Of a stretch of 5,921 bases of DNA, positions 1-5,921 are shown one piece after another (position 1 is the first letter of the stretch; each line of letters opens with the position of its first letter). The notes beneath the pieces were generated by a model. It saw only the letters and a program-made list of their open reading frames with translations. It had not been told where the DNA came from and did not search any database. Source of the stretch: Betaproteobacteria bacterium (lineage in GTDB: Bacteria; Pseudomonadota; Gammaproteobacteria; Burkholderiales; Burkholderiaceae); assembly GCA_947468785.1 (NCBI GenBank), contig CANIMS010000118.1, positions 1-5,921 of the forward strand, in the 5' to 3' direction. The translations under genes and the position numbers were made by a program.

Positions 1-92
1 AAGAAAAATCGGAGTAAATTAGATCGCATCTGCTAAATCACCATATCCCAAGAATTAAATTGATAAGATGCAAGGTTTAAATTGTATCGATT

Positions 93-983
93 ATGTTCGG
101 CTTACGTAAAACCCTCGGATCTCTTTTCAAATCCAGCAAGACAGATGAAGCTTGGTTTGATTCCCTAGAAGAATCACTGATTCAAAGTGATGTGGGTCTT
201 CCCACGACTGAACAATTGATTGGTAAATTACGAAAAGCCGCAAAGTCTGAAGGGGCTTCCAGCGCAGAAGAGCTTCAATCGCTTCTCATTACTGAGGTAG
301 GCGCGCTTTTGAAGCCACTAGAGCCATCCCCCAACCCCTTATTCACTACTGATAAAGCCGCTATTCCAGAGGTTTGGCTTGTAGTAGGAGTCAATGGTGC
401 GGGCAAAACGACCACGATTGGCAAACTATGTCGCCTCTTTCAGGCGCAGAATAAATCGGTGCTGCTTGCAGCAGGTGATACCTTTAGGGCTGCAGCGCGC
501 AATCAACTCCAAGAATGGGGTGGGCGCAACCAAGTGGATGTCATCACCCAAGAAGGCGGAGATGCTGCAGCAGTGGCCCATGATGCAATTCATTCTGCAA
601 TCTCACGTAAAAGCGATATCTTAATTATTGATACTGCAGGACGCCTTGCCACCCAAGATCATCTAATGGAGGAGCTCAAAAAAGTAAAACGCGTCATCGG
701 CAAGGCTCTTCCTGGCGCACCACACCACACATTATTGGTCTTAGATGGCAATACCGGTCAAAACGGTTTAAGCCAAGTAAAGGCTTTTCATGCGGCCCTA
801 GGGCTTACTGGAATCATTGTGACCAAGCTCGATGGCACCGCAAAAGGTGGTGTCATTTGCGCTTTGGCTCACACCCTACAAGAGGGCCCCAAACCAGCTG
901 TGTTGGCGCTTGGAAAAGGGGAAGGTATTGATGATTTAGCCCCCTTTACAGCAGGGCAATATGCCTCTGAATTATTCAATTAA
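93..983 (+). CDS. ftsY: Signal recognition particle receptor FtsY, compact form
   Basis: SRP-receptor GTPase that docks ribosome-SRP complexes at the inner membrane for co-translational insertion of membrane proteins. The 296 residues contain the helical N domain (about 15-75) and the GTPase G domain: P-loop GVNGAGKTTT at 99-108, DTFRAAA at 129-135, DTAGR at 180-184, the guanine-specificity stretch TKLDGTAKGG at 244-253, and a closing GxGEGIDDLxPF at 274-285. The long acidic A domain of E. coli FtsY (497 aa in total) is absent. The first ~14 residues (MFGLRKTLGSLFKS) look like the amphipathic membrane-targeting helix. ATG 93 is the first possible ATG, because an in-frame TAA lies at 78-80. 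No Shine-Dalgarno sits at normal distance; the nearest AAGG is 17 bases upstream. FtsY rather than Ffh, because there is no methionine-rich M domain. The G5 segment reads ALGKGEG rather than the usual (F/Y)IGVGE-like form. rpoH follows on the same strand. Confidence 0.96.
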   Translation: MFGLRKTLGSLFKSSKTDEAWFDSLEESLIQSDVGLPTTEQLIGKLRKAAKSEGASSAEELQSLLITEVGALLKPLEPSPNPLFTTDKAAIPEVWLVVGVNGAGKTTTIGKLCRLFQAQNKSVLLAAGDTFRAAARNQLQEWGGRNQVDVITQEGGDAAAVAHDAIHSAISRKSDILIIDTAGRLATQDHLMEELKKVKRVIGKALPGAPHHTLLVLDGNTGQNGLSQVKAFHAALGLTGIIVTKLDGTAKGGVICALAHTLQEGPKPAVLALGKGEGIDDLAPFTAGQYASELFN

Positions 984-1011
984 ATCAATAGCTTACAATC
1001 ATATCAAGTGA

Positions 1012-1038
1012 TTAGCACTCTCTTGACAAGAGTGCTAA
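1012..1038. promoter_or_regulatory. CIRCE operator (HrcA binding site) in front of rpoH
   Basis: A perfect inverted repeat, TTAGCACTC at 1012-1020 and GAGTGCTAA at 1030-1038, is separated by exactly nine bases. Both arms match the CIRCE consensus at every position. One further T:A pair (1021/1029) extends the arms to 10 bp around a 7-base loop. CIRCE is the DNA target of HrcA, the repressor classically found at groESL and dnaK operons and kept active by GroEL. It lies 37 bp before the rpoH start codon and 28 bp after the ftsY stop, so rpoH is the obvious target. Binding by HrcA is inferred; the hrcA gene is not in this window. Confidence 0.95.
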
Positions 1039-1052
1039 AATAGACTTCTATT
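1023..1052 (+). promoter_or_regulatory. Candidate sigma-70-type promoter of rpoH, starting inside CIRCE
   Basis: A consensus -35 hexamer TTGACA (1023-1028) occupies the CIRCE spacer. Eighteen bases downstream is a mediocre -10, TCTATT (1047-1052); a 17-base spacing gives TTCTAT (1046-1051). An alternative pairing is TTAGCA (1012-1017) with the better -10 TAAAAT (1036-1041) at 18 bases, which would put both hexamers within or at the edge of CIRCE. Either arrangement lets bound HrcA block RNA polymerase. Transcription would start roughly at 1048-1060, leaving a leader under 30 bases. Which pair is used cannot be settled by reading. Confidence 0.55.
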
Positions 1053-1075
1053 AACACCTCATATTTAATAAAAAA

Positions 1076-1999
1076 ATGATTCAAAAGAAATCTGACAAAC
1101 CGAGTATGCAAAGGCTGCCTGTGGCGCAGGCTGCAGCGGCGTCTGCATTTCCAATGTTGCCATCCCTAGGGGTTGGCACTCTCGATTCTTATATTGCGTA
1201 CGTGAATCGCGTACCAATGCTTAGCGCTGCGGAAGAGTTACATCTTGCGCAGGAATTTCGTCGTACCGAAAATGTAGACGCTGCTAAAACTTTAGTGCTC
1301 TCCCATTTACGTTTAGTGGTTTCAGTTGCTCGTCAATATCTTGGTTATGGCATTCCTCATGCTGATTTAATTCAAGAAGGCAATATTGGTTTGATGAAAG
1401 CAGTTAAACGCTACGACCCTAACAATGGTGCGCGCTTGGTATCTTATGCAATTCACTGGATCAAAGCTGAGATACACGAGTACATTCTAAAAAATTGGCG
1501 CTTAGTAAAAGTCGCAACTACCAAAGCACAGCGTAAATTATTTTTTAATCTCCGCAGCAATAAACCGACTTTAAGCGCACTCAGCCCAGCTGAGGTTGAG
1601 GCTTTAGCAAAGGCGCTAGATGTCAAAGGCACTGATGTAAAAGAAATGGAAATGCGCCTAGCCGGTGGTGATGTTGCTCTAGAAGGCGATGATAGCGATG
1701 AAGATTCTGCTTATGCGCCGATTGCATGGCTTGCTGATAATAGTCAAGAGCCAACTGAGATGATTGCTCACGCTGAAACAGATGCTATGCAGGGTCCTAA
1801 ATTAGACCGCGCCTTAATGGCTTTGGATGAGCGTAGCCGTAATATTGTTCAATCACGCTGGTTGGCAATGGATGCTGAAGGCAAGGGCACTAAAACTCTG
1901 CATGATCTTGCTGCTGAATACGGCATTTCTGCAGAGCGTGTTCGTCAAATTGAAACTGCTGCGCTCAAAAAAATGCGCGGCATGTTACAAGCAGCCTAA
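1076..1999 (+). CDS. rpoH: RNA polymerase heat-shock sigma factor RpoH (sigma-32)
   Basis: Alternative sigma factor that directs RNA polymerase to heat-shock promoters for chaperones and proteases. Of 307 residues, LDSYIAYVNRVPMLSAAEE (36-54) is region 1.2; region 2 spans about 71-150 with HADLIQEGNIGLMKAVKRYD and the HWIKAEIHEYILKNWRLVK segment. The diagnostic RpoH box QRKLFFNLR is intact at 152-160. An acidic linker (EGDDSDED, 203-210) precedes region 4, whose helix-turn-helix is LHDLAAEYGISAERVRQIE (275-293). It is about 20 residues longer than E. coli RpoH (284 aa), all at the N-terminus. ATG 1076 is the first ATG after an in-frame stop at 1052-1054, but it follows a run of A with no Shine-Dalgarno; Met11 (1106) is a possible alternative start. 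The upstream CIRCE suggests HrcA repression. The downstream sco gene converges on it. Confidence 0.97.
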   Translation: MIQKKSDKPSMQRLPVAQAAAASAFPMLPSLGVGTLDSYIAYVNRVPMLSAAEELHLAQEFRRTENVDAAKTLVLSHLRLVVSVARQYLGYGIPHADLIQEGNIGLMKAVKRYDPNNGARLVSYAIHWIKAEIHEYILKNWRLVKVATTKAQRKLFFNLRSNKPTLSALSPAEVEALAKALDVKGTDVKEMEMRLAGGDVALEGDDSDEDSAYAPIAWLADNSQEPTEMIAHAETDAMQGPKLDRALMALDERSRNIVQSRWLAMDAEGKGTKTLHDLAAEYGISAERVRQIETAALKKMRGMLQAA

Positions 2000-2017
2000 G
2001 TGAATTCTTTTTCTCTT

Positions 2018-2608
2018 TTACTTTAAGAGTTCTTTCAAGTCATGCGCCAAGGTCTCAGGACCTTGTGCATGCTTGATATACAAACGCAAACGCCCCTCAG
2101 GATCAAACGCATAACTACCTGCCGTGTGATCCATTGTGTAAGAGCCTGGACTTGCACCAGGCACCTTGCGATAGAAAATCTTAAAGTCTTTAGCGACCTT
2201 TTCTAAAGCTGCTTCGTCAGCAGGTCTTAATCCCAAAAAGCGCTTATCAAATGCAGGCACATACTGCTTCAAAATGGCAGCGGTATCGCGCTCAGGATCA
2301 ACTGTTACAAAAAGAACCTGAACCTTATCAGCTTTGGGGCCCAACAGTGTCATGACCTGCTGCATTTCGGTTAAGGTAGTAGGACAAACATCGGGGCACT
2401 GGGTGTAGCCAAAGAACATCAGCACCACTTTGCCCTTAAAGTCTGCCAGGGTTCTGACCTTGCCATCCGGATCAAGCAAGCTAAAGTCTTTTCCAAATGC
2501 CGTACCACCAGTGATATCGATATTCTTAAAGTCTGGCTTTGGACTACAAGCAGCTAGAACTAAAAAGAGAAGGGTAATAAAGCCAGCACGAAGAATAGTG
2601 AAGTTCAT
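2018..2608 (-). CDS. SCO1/SenC family copper-binding lipoprotein, cytochrome oxidase assembly
   Basis: Thioredoxin-fold, membrane-anchored periplasmic protein that delivers copper to (or keeps reduced) the CuA site of cytochrome c oxidase subunit II. With the start at 2608 it has 196 residues. The N-terminal hydrophobic stretch ends in a lipobox, LVLAAC, with Cys21 as the expected lipidated residue. The SCO copper motif CPDVC gives Cys71 and Cys75 (within GYTQCPDVCPTTL), the family signature DPERDT is at 104-109, and the third copper ligand His161 lies in MDHTAGSY. The frame is open a further 40 codons upstream, but that extension would overlap cyoE and bury the signal peptide, so I reject it. 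The chosen ATG is one base after the cyoE stop (TAA-G-ATG), without a clear ribosome binding site, which suggests translational coupling. It is the last gene of the operon and ends 18 bp from rpoH. Confidence 0.94.
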   Translation of the reverse strand: MNFTILRAGFITLLFLVLAACSPKPDFKNIDITGGTAFGKDFSLLDPDGKVRTLADFKGKVVLMFFGYTQCPDVCPTTLTEMQQVMTLLGPKADKVQVLFVTVDPERDTAAILKQYVPAFDKRFLGLRPADEAALEKVAKDFKIFYRKVPGASPGSYTMDHTAGSYAFDPEGRLRLYIKHAQGPETLAHDLKELLK

Positions 2609-2609
2609 C

Positions 2610-3503
2610 TTAGAGGAAATAGTGGTCAACCAGTAATGCCACGAATAGTAGCGATAAATAAGTAATGGAAAAGCGGAAGGTTTTCTTCGCCAAAGCATCA
2701 CTGTATGAAATAAACAAGGCAATGACATAAATTAAAAATATCAAGCCCAAAATAATTGCTGAGACCAAATACACTATGCCGCTCATTCCGTAGATATACG
2801 GCAGCAAAGTAGCTGCTATCAAGATCAGGGTGTAGAGCAAAATATTGAGTAGAGTAAAACGCTCTCCATGAGTCACGGGCAACATTGGTAATCCAGACTG
2901 CACGTAATCATCACGACGATATAAGGCTAAAGCCCAGAAGTGGGGTGGCGTCCATACAAAAATAATTAAAACCAAGAGCCAAGCTTCGGCTGAAACGGTA
3001 TTCGTTACAGCAGCCCAACCAAGTGCTGGCGGCATCGCTCCGGAAAGACCGCCAATCACAATATTTTGTGGTGTTGCAGGCTTTAATAACCAGGTATAGA
3101 TAACGGCATACCCCACGAAAGTGGCAAGTGTTAACCACATCGTCAAAGGATTGCAAAAGTTCCACAAAATAATCATTCCCAGCGAGCCTAGAATGATTGA
3201 AAAAATGATGATGTGAAAAGGAGTAACTTCACCAGTAGCAGATGGCCGCCAAGCAGTCCTTCTCATCTTGGCATCGACTGCTTGCTCTATCAAACAATTC
3301 ACAGCAAAAGCAGCGCTAGCGAGCAGCCAAATACCCGCAATTCCACCGATGAGGATGGGATAGGGAACCATTCCAGGGGTTGCCAAAAACATCCCGATGA
3401 CTGCACAGAACACGGCAAGCTGCGTCACCCTAGGCTTAGTTAAAACCCAGTACTGACGCCAACGGGGCATAGCTACCTTTGCGGATGCTTGAGGAGTGCT
3501 CAT
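2610..3503 (-). CDS. cyoE: Protoheme IX farnesyltransferase (heme O synthase) CyoE/CtaB
   Basis: Integral membrane prenyltransferase of the UbiA family that adds a farnesyl group to protoheme, giving heme O, the substrate of the CtaA encoded just upstream. With the start at 3503 it has 297 residues and roughly nine membrane helices. The first polar motif is N69-xxx-E73-xxx-D77 followed by [10 protein letters not shown] (78-87), typical of CyoE/COX10. TPQNIVIGG (144-152) with GAMPPALGW is the central signature. [17 protein letters not shown] (184-200) and [11 protein letters not shown] (204-214) form the later motif. The open frame extends to 3626, but ATG 3503 overlaps the ctaA stop as ATGA and gives the normal family length. 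An oddity is K141-P142-A143 before TPQN, where relatives I remember have K-R-x. The neighbours ctaA and sco fix its role in aa3 oxidase maturation. Confidence 0.96.
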   Translation of the reverse strand: MSTPQASAKVAMPRWRQYWVLTKPRVTQLAVFCAVIGMFLATPGMVPYPILIGGIAGIWLLASAAFAVNCLIEQAVDAKMRRTAWRPSATGEVTPFHIIIFSIILGSLGMIILWNFCNPLTMWLTLATFVGYAVIYTWLLKPATPQNIVIGGLSGAMPPALGWAAVTNTVSAEAWLLVLIIFVWTPPHFWALALYRRDDYVQSGLPMLPVTHGERFTLLNILLYTLILIAATLLPYIYGMSGIVYLVSAIILGLIFLIYVIALFISYSDALAKKTFRFSITYLSLLFVALLVDHYFL

Positions 3504-4630
3504 AGTGACTTTGCTATCTTCATTCGAATGGGTGACTTCCATGAAGCCCAATAGCCCATTCTGACTAAACAGAATACTAAAGCGGCAGAGCCAGCAGTAT
3601 GTAATAAAGCTGCCAACAAAGGCCACTGAAAAACGACATTAGAGATACCAGTGAGCACTTGTAATAAGAGCAATGTCATTAGTATCTTGGCAAAACGTTT
3701 TAGCATTGGCGTAGCTGGCGTTGACAGACTATAGGCCTTCAGACCCAAGAATCCTAAGCAGAGCAAGACCAGCACAGCAAATATGCGATGGGCCCAGTGA
3801 ATCGTTTGTAGGGCCACTGGAGAGATAAATTCTCCTTGAGCATTTAGACCCAATTGACGCCATAAAGTGAAGCCTTCCGCCCAATTCGTTTCTGGCCAAG
3901 CAGATCCCAGGCAAGTTGGAAAGTCTGGGCACGCCAACACAGCATAGTTCGTACTCACCCAAGCGCCTAAAAAAACCTGCATGAACAAAATGAACATTGA
4001 AGCCACAATCAATAAAGTAGGCAAGGGATAAATGCGTAAGGTGCGCACAGAAGATGCAGTCTCTTCCCAAGCATGCTGCGCATAAGCAGTTAAACAAGCG
4101 AGCAGGACTAAAGCCAACATGAGATGAATCGTCACGATGATGGGCTGTAACTTAAGCGTCACGGTCCATGCCCCAAAGGCTCCCTGAATACAAACTAGTA
4201 AAAGCAAGCCTAAGCTCATAATGAAAGGCGACTTCCCTAATGACTTCAACTTACTAAAAGCGATTCCGACTTGTAACAAAATTAATGCGCCAACTGTCAT
4301 TGCTAGATAACGGTGAATCATTTCAATCCAAGCTTTCATTACCGTCACAGGCCCTGTAGGTAAGGCACTTTCAGCCTGCTGAATATCACTCAAGGCATGA
4401 AATGGATTTGAAGTACCGTAGCACCCAGGCCAATCCGGACAACCCAAACCAGAATCAGTCAAACGCGTAAATGCTCCGAACACAATCAGATCAAAGGTCA
4501 TAAACACCAAAACCCAATTCAATTTTTGAAACAAGCTATAAGTAGATCTCGTCAAAAGATAGGCCAAAGGAATCCCTGCAAATAAAACTGCAATGGCTCC
4601 CAACTCCAACAGCAAGACGAGATCGGGCAT
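3500..4630 (-). CDS. ctaA: Heme A synthase CtaA (COX15 family)
   Basis: Membrane enzyme that oxidises the C8 methyl group of heme O to the formyl group of heme A. The 376-residue protein shows the internal duplication of the family. The first half has [19 protein letters not shown] (52-70; Cys64, Cys70), E103-MI-H106-R and His169. The second half has [19 protein letters not shown] (222-240; Cys234, Cys240), H278-WA-H281-R and His344. The spacing H106-H169 and H281-H344 is 63 residues in both halves, as expected for the two heme-ligating histidine pairs. Glu103, the family's conserved catalytic-site acid, aligns with His278 in the second half. There are eight core membrane helices plus a hydrophobic N-terminal segment (about 3-26). 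The ATG overlaps the upstream stop as TAATG, and the TGA overlaps the cyoE ATG. All key residues are present, so it looks functional. Confidence 0.96.
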   Translation of the reverse strand: MPDLVLLLELGAIAVLFAGIPLAYLLTRSTYSLFQKLNWVLVFMTFDLIVFGAFTRLTDSGLGCPDWPGCYGTSNPFHALSDIQQAESALPTGPVTVMKAWIEMIHRYLAMTVGALILLQVGIAFSKLKSLGKSPFIMSLGLLLLVCIQGAFGAWTVTLKLQPIIVTIHLMLALVLLACLTAYAQHAWEETASSVRTLRIYPLPTLLIVASMFILFMQVFLGAWVSTNYAVLACPDFPTCLGSAWPETNWAEGFTLWRQLGLNAQGEFISPVALQTIHWAHRIFAVLVLLCLGFLGLKAYSLSTPATPMLKRFAKILMTLLLLQVLTGISNVVFQWPLLAALLHTAGSAALVFCLVRMGYWASWKSPIRMKIAKSL

Positions 4631-5283
4631 TACAAACTCTCGCCCTTATGATTGAGTTTCAAAAGCTTTTCTAAATCTTTTTTCATTCCAGCAAATTCTT
4701 TTGACGAATTTGTCACCGGAAAGAACATCATCTTTGCAGGACTAGGGTCAATTAACTGGATTGCTTGACCTGCACCTTCTTTATTAAGCCATTCTTCAAA
4801 ATTCGCCCTAAGCTGTGGATCAGCTGGCAAAGTGACAACTTTTAATCCAGTGACTTGTTCGTCATAAATTTTTGTGACTTCAGGGTCTACTGGCTTTCCA
4901 TCAGTATTGACCCAGAGTAGTTGTACCCGCTTACTTTCTCTGCCCATGGCTACTTTTACTTGGCGCATTAAAAATAATGCCTCAATACATTGATCATCTT
5001 TAATTCGACACTCACCTGCAGGACGGGCAATTAACATTGTCCACTTCCCCTGGACAGGAACACTTAACCAAGTAGGATTTAATTCTTGTGCGGGATATAC
5101 CAAGGTTCCAAAATTGGTTTTTCCGCCCGTAGGCTTAATCACGTAATAAGTAAAATAAGAAGCGATCACTGGGGAGGCACAGGCGAGCAATAACAACAGC
5201 ATTTGAATGCGGCCACGACGGGTACGCGCATTGATTGCTGCATCAGTTTGTGATGCCGGAATTAACAACTCTTTATCACTCAC
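4630..5283 (-). CDS. Membrane-anchored protein with a SCO/thioredoxin-like domain, probable oxidase assembly factor
   Basis: A 217-residue protein without an assigned biochemical function. A basic cytoplasmic N-terminus (ARTRRGR, 19-25) precedes one membrane helix (about 26-49), so the remainder is expected in the periplasm. The soluble part resembles a worn SCO/thioredoxin fold: GKWTMLI (79-85, where SCO has its first core strand), two cysteines C92 and C99 where SCO has CxxxC, RVQLLWVNTD (119-128) in place of SCO's VLFVTVDPE, and QLIDPSPAKMMFF (176-188) near the C-terminus. It lacks a histidine matching the SCO copper ligand; the only His outside the extreme C-terminus would be needed there and none exists. 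Small proteins of this type sit between surf1 and ctaA in many proteobacterial oxidase clusters (recalled, for example Pseudomonas). The start is GTG, overlapping the surf1 stop as GTGA, with GGGG about ten bases upstream. It is certainly a gene; the role is inferred from context. Confidence 0.85.
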   Translation of the reverse strand: MSDKELLIPASQTDAAINARTRRGRIQMLLLLLACASPVIASYFTYYVIKPTGGKTNFGTLVYPAQELNPTWLSVPVQGKWTMLIARPAGECRIKDDQCIEALFLMRQVKVAMGRESKRVQLLWVNTDGKPVDPEVTKIYDEQVTGLKVVTLPADPQLRANFEEWLNKEGAGQAIQLIDPSPAKMMFFPVTNSSKEFAGMKKDLEKLLKLNHKGESL

Positions 5284-5921
5284 CCTAAATCCCCATTCAC
5301 AAGGCTTTGGCGCCGATATTGACGTAAGCCGCTAATTAACCAAAACAAGAAACCACATGCTGCCAATGCAAACCACTGGAATGCATAAGCATAATGGCGA
5401 TCGACTCCTGTTGTCAGAGGTGCCCATTCTCTAAGTAGGCCATCTTGGGCTCCAGATTCTTCCAAGCGAAGAATAAAGGGGCTTTGCGTCCAACCATGCA
5501 ACTTCGCCTCAGCCTGCAAATCCAAATTTTGCTGTATACGTGGCTCATTGAGCGCAGGAGCAACTTTGTTAGACCCTAATTCATATACCCTGCCAGGGTG
5601 AGCGAACACGATCCCTTCAATGCTCAGAGGGCCTACAGGGGTTTGCACAGGCGGCAAAGTCTCCCGATTCTCTTGATTGCGTGGCGCCCATCCACGATTG
5701 ACCCAAAGCACCAGATCAGCACCTTCCAATCTAAACGGCATCATGAGATAAAAACCTGGTGGCGCTGGATTACCTGCACCGCCAACTGGCAATGGCCTTG
5801 GACGGTTATCTAGCCATATCGCAGCATCAGGAACATATTGTCCACGAGCAGTCATCCGACGCTCGGCAGCCTCTATCAAAGTCCAATCACGTTCATTAGC
5901 CTTCAAAATAGGCATTTGTTG
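5280..5921 (-). CDS. SURF1-family cytochrome oxidase assembly protein, 5' end beyond the window
   Basis: SURF1/Shy1 proteins help insert heme A into subunit I of aa3-type oxidase. The visible C-terminal portion has the family landmarks, numbered from the Met encoded at 5915: WLDNRP (34-39), VLWVNRGWAP (69-78) and, at the end, RHYAYAFQWFALAACGFLFW (173-192), whose hydrophobic part is the second membrane helix. The frame stays open through 5921 (two Gln codons before that Met). The usual N-terminal membrane helix and the following GxWQxxR motif are missing, so the gene is cut by the window edge rather than starting at 5915. There is a Gly/Pro-rich stretch, PVGGAGNPAPPG (43-54), between LDNR and the next strand. 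The TGA stop overlaps the GTG of the next gene by four bases, so it is co-translated with the assembly genes that follow. Confidence 0.9.
   Translation of the reverse strand, partial: QQMPILKANERDWTLIEAAERRMTARGQYVPDAAIWLDNRPRPLPVGGAGNPAPPGFYLMMPFRLEGADLVLWVNRGWAPRNQENRETLPPVQTPVGPLSIEGIVFAHPGRVYELGSNKVAPALNEPRIQQNLDLQAEAKLHGWTQSPFILRLEESGAQDGLLREWAPLTTGVDRHYAYAFQWFALAACGFLFWLISGLRQYRRQSLVNGDLG

Noticed and set aside
60..92. Promoter and ribosome site for ftsY (TTGATA at 60-65, AAGG at 72-75)
   Set aside because: TTGATA has no good -10 partner at 16-18 bases before the ATG, and AAGG is too far from the start codon. The real promoter may lie upstream of the window.
1020..1032. Small palindrome CTCTTG-A-CAAGAG within CIRCE, shifted one base from the CIRCE centre
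   Set aside because: It shares most bases with the CIRCE inner arms and its one-base loop cannot form a hairpin. Most likely a by-product of CIRCE plus TTGACA.
2003..2029. Possible terminator between rpoH and sco (CTCTT at 2013-2017 with AAGAG at 2025-2029, T-rich flank)
   Set aside because: The stem is only five A/T-rich pairs and the T-rich stretch lies before and within the stem rather than after it. Too weak to annotate.
2609..2728. N-terminal extension of the SCO gene up to 2728
   Set aside because: It would lie wholly inside the end of cyoE, place a lipoprotein signal peptide 40 residues into the protein, and has no family support. The ATG at 2608 gives a clean signal peptide and lipobox.
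2911..3165. Alternative-frame open readings within cyoE (2911-3165) and ctaA (3729-4097) on the same strand
   Set aside because: The main frames carry complete family motifs across these regions; the alternative frames show none.
3504..3626. N-terminal extension of cyoE up to 3626, including a possible Met at 3542
   Set aside because: It overlaps ctaA coding sequence. The ATG at 3503 gives an ATGA overlap and the usual length for the family.
5598..5813. Plus-strand open frame antisense to surf1, and similar open frames antisense to cyoE and sco
   Set aside because: They lie entirely opposite well-supported genes, show no recognisable domains, and have the composition expected of shadow frames.

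Overview
The window reads as chromosomal DNA from a betaproteobacterium. Its moderate G+C and the protein flavour suggest Burkholderiaceae, with Polynucleobacter or a close relative as my best guess. That placement rests on recalled protein similarity and gene order, not on a search. Every base beyond short gaps is assigned: seven protein genes, no RNA genes, no mobile elements, no CRISPR and no repeats other than one regulatory palindrome.

Left block (plus strand, 93-1999): a compact ftsY (signal recognition particle receptor) is followed, after a 92-bp gap, by rpoH (heat-shock sigma factor 32). The gap holds an exact CIRCE operator (TTAGCACTC-N9-GAGTGCTAA, 1012-1038) with promoter-like hexamers in and beside it. 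This implies that the repressor HrcA controls transcription of the sigma-32 gene, linking the two classic bacterial heat-shock circuits. The first 92 bases are an A+T-rich leader in which I see no convincing promoter or ribosome binding site.

Right block (minus strand, 5921 down to 2018): five genes packed end to end form a cytochrome c oxidase assembly operon. In transcription order they are a SURF1-family gene (5' end outside the window), a small membrane-anchored protein with an apparently degenerate SCO-like domain, ctaA (heme A synthase), cyoE/ctaB (heme O synthase) and a SCO1/SenC copper lipoprotein. The junctions are GTGA, TAATG, ATGA and TAA-G-ATG, so translational coupling through the whole set is likely. 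Together the products make heme A from protoheme (CyoE, then CtaA) and deliver copper and assembly help (SCO, SURF1, probably the small protein) to an aa3-type terminal oxidase. The structural oxidase genes would be expected upstream, beyond the right edge.

The two blocks converge, with only 18 bp between the rpoH and sco stop codons and no recognisable terminator. This is largely a conserved housekeeping region. The most rewarding points are the CIRCE control of rpoH and the uncharacterised SCO-like protein between surf1 and ctaA. I found no wholly new system.
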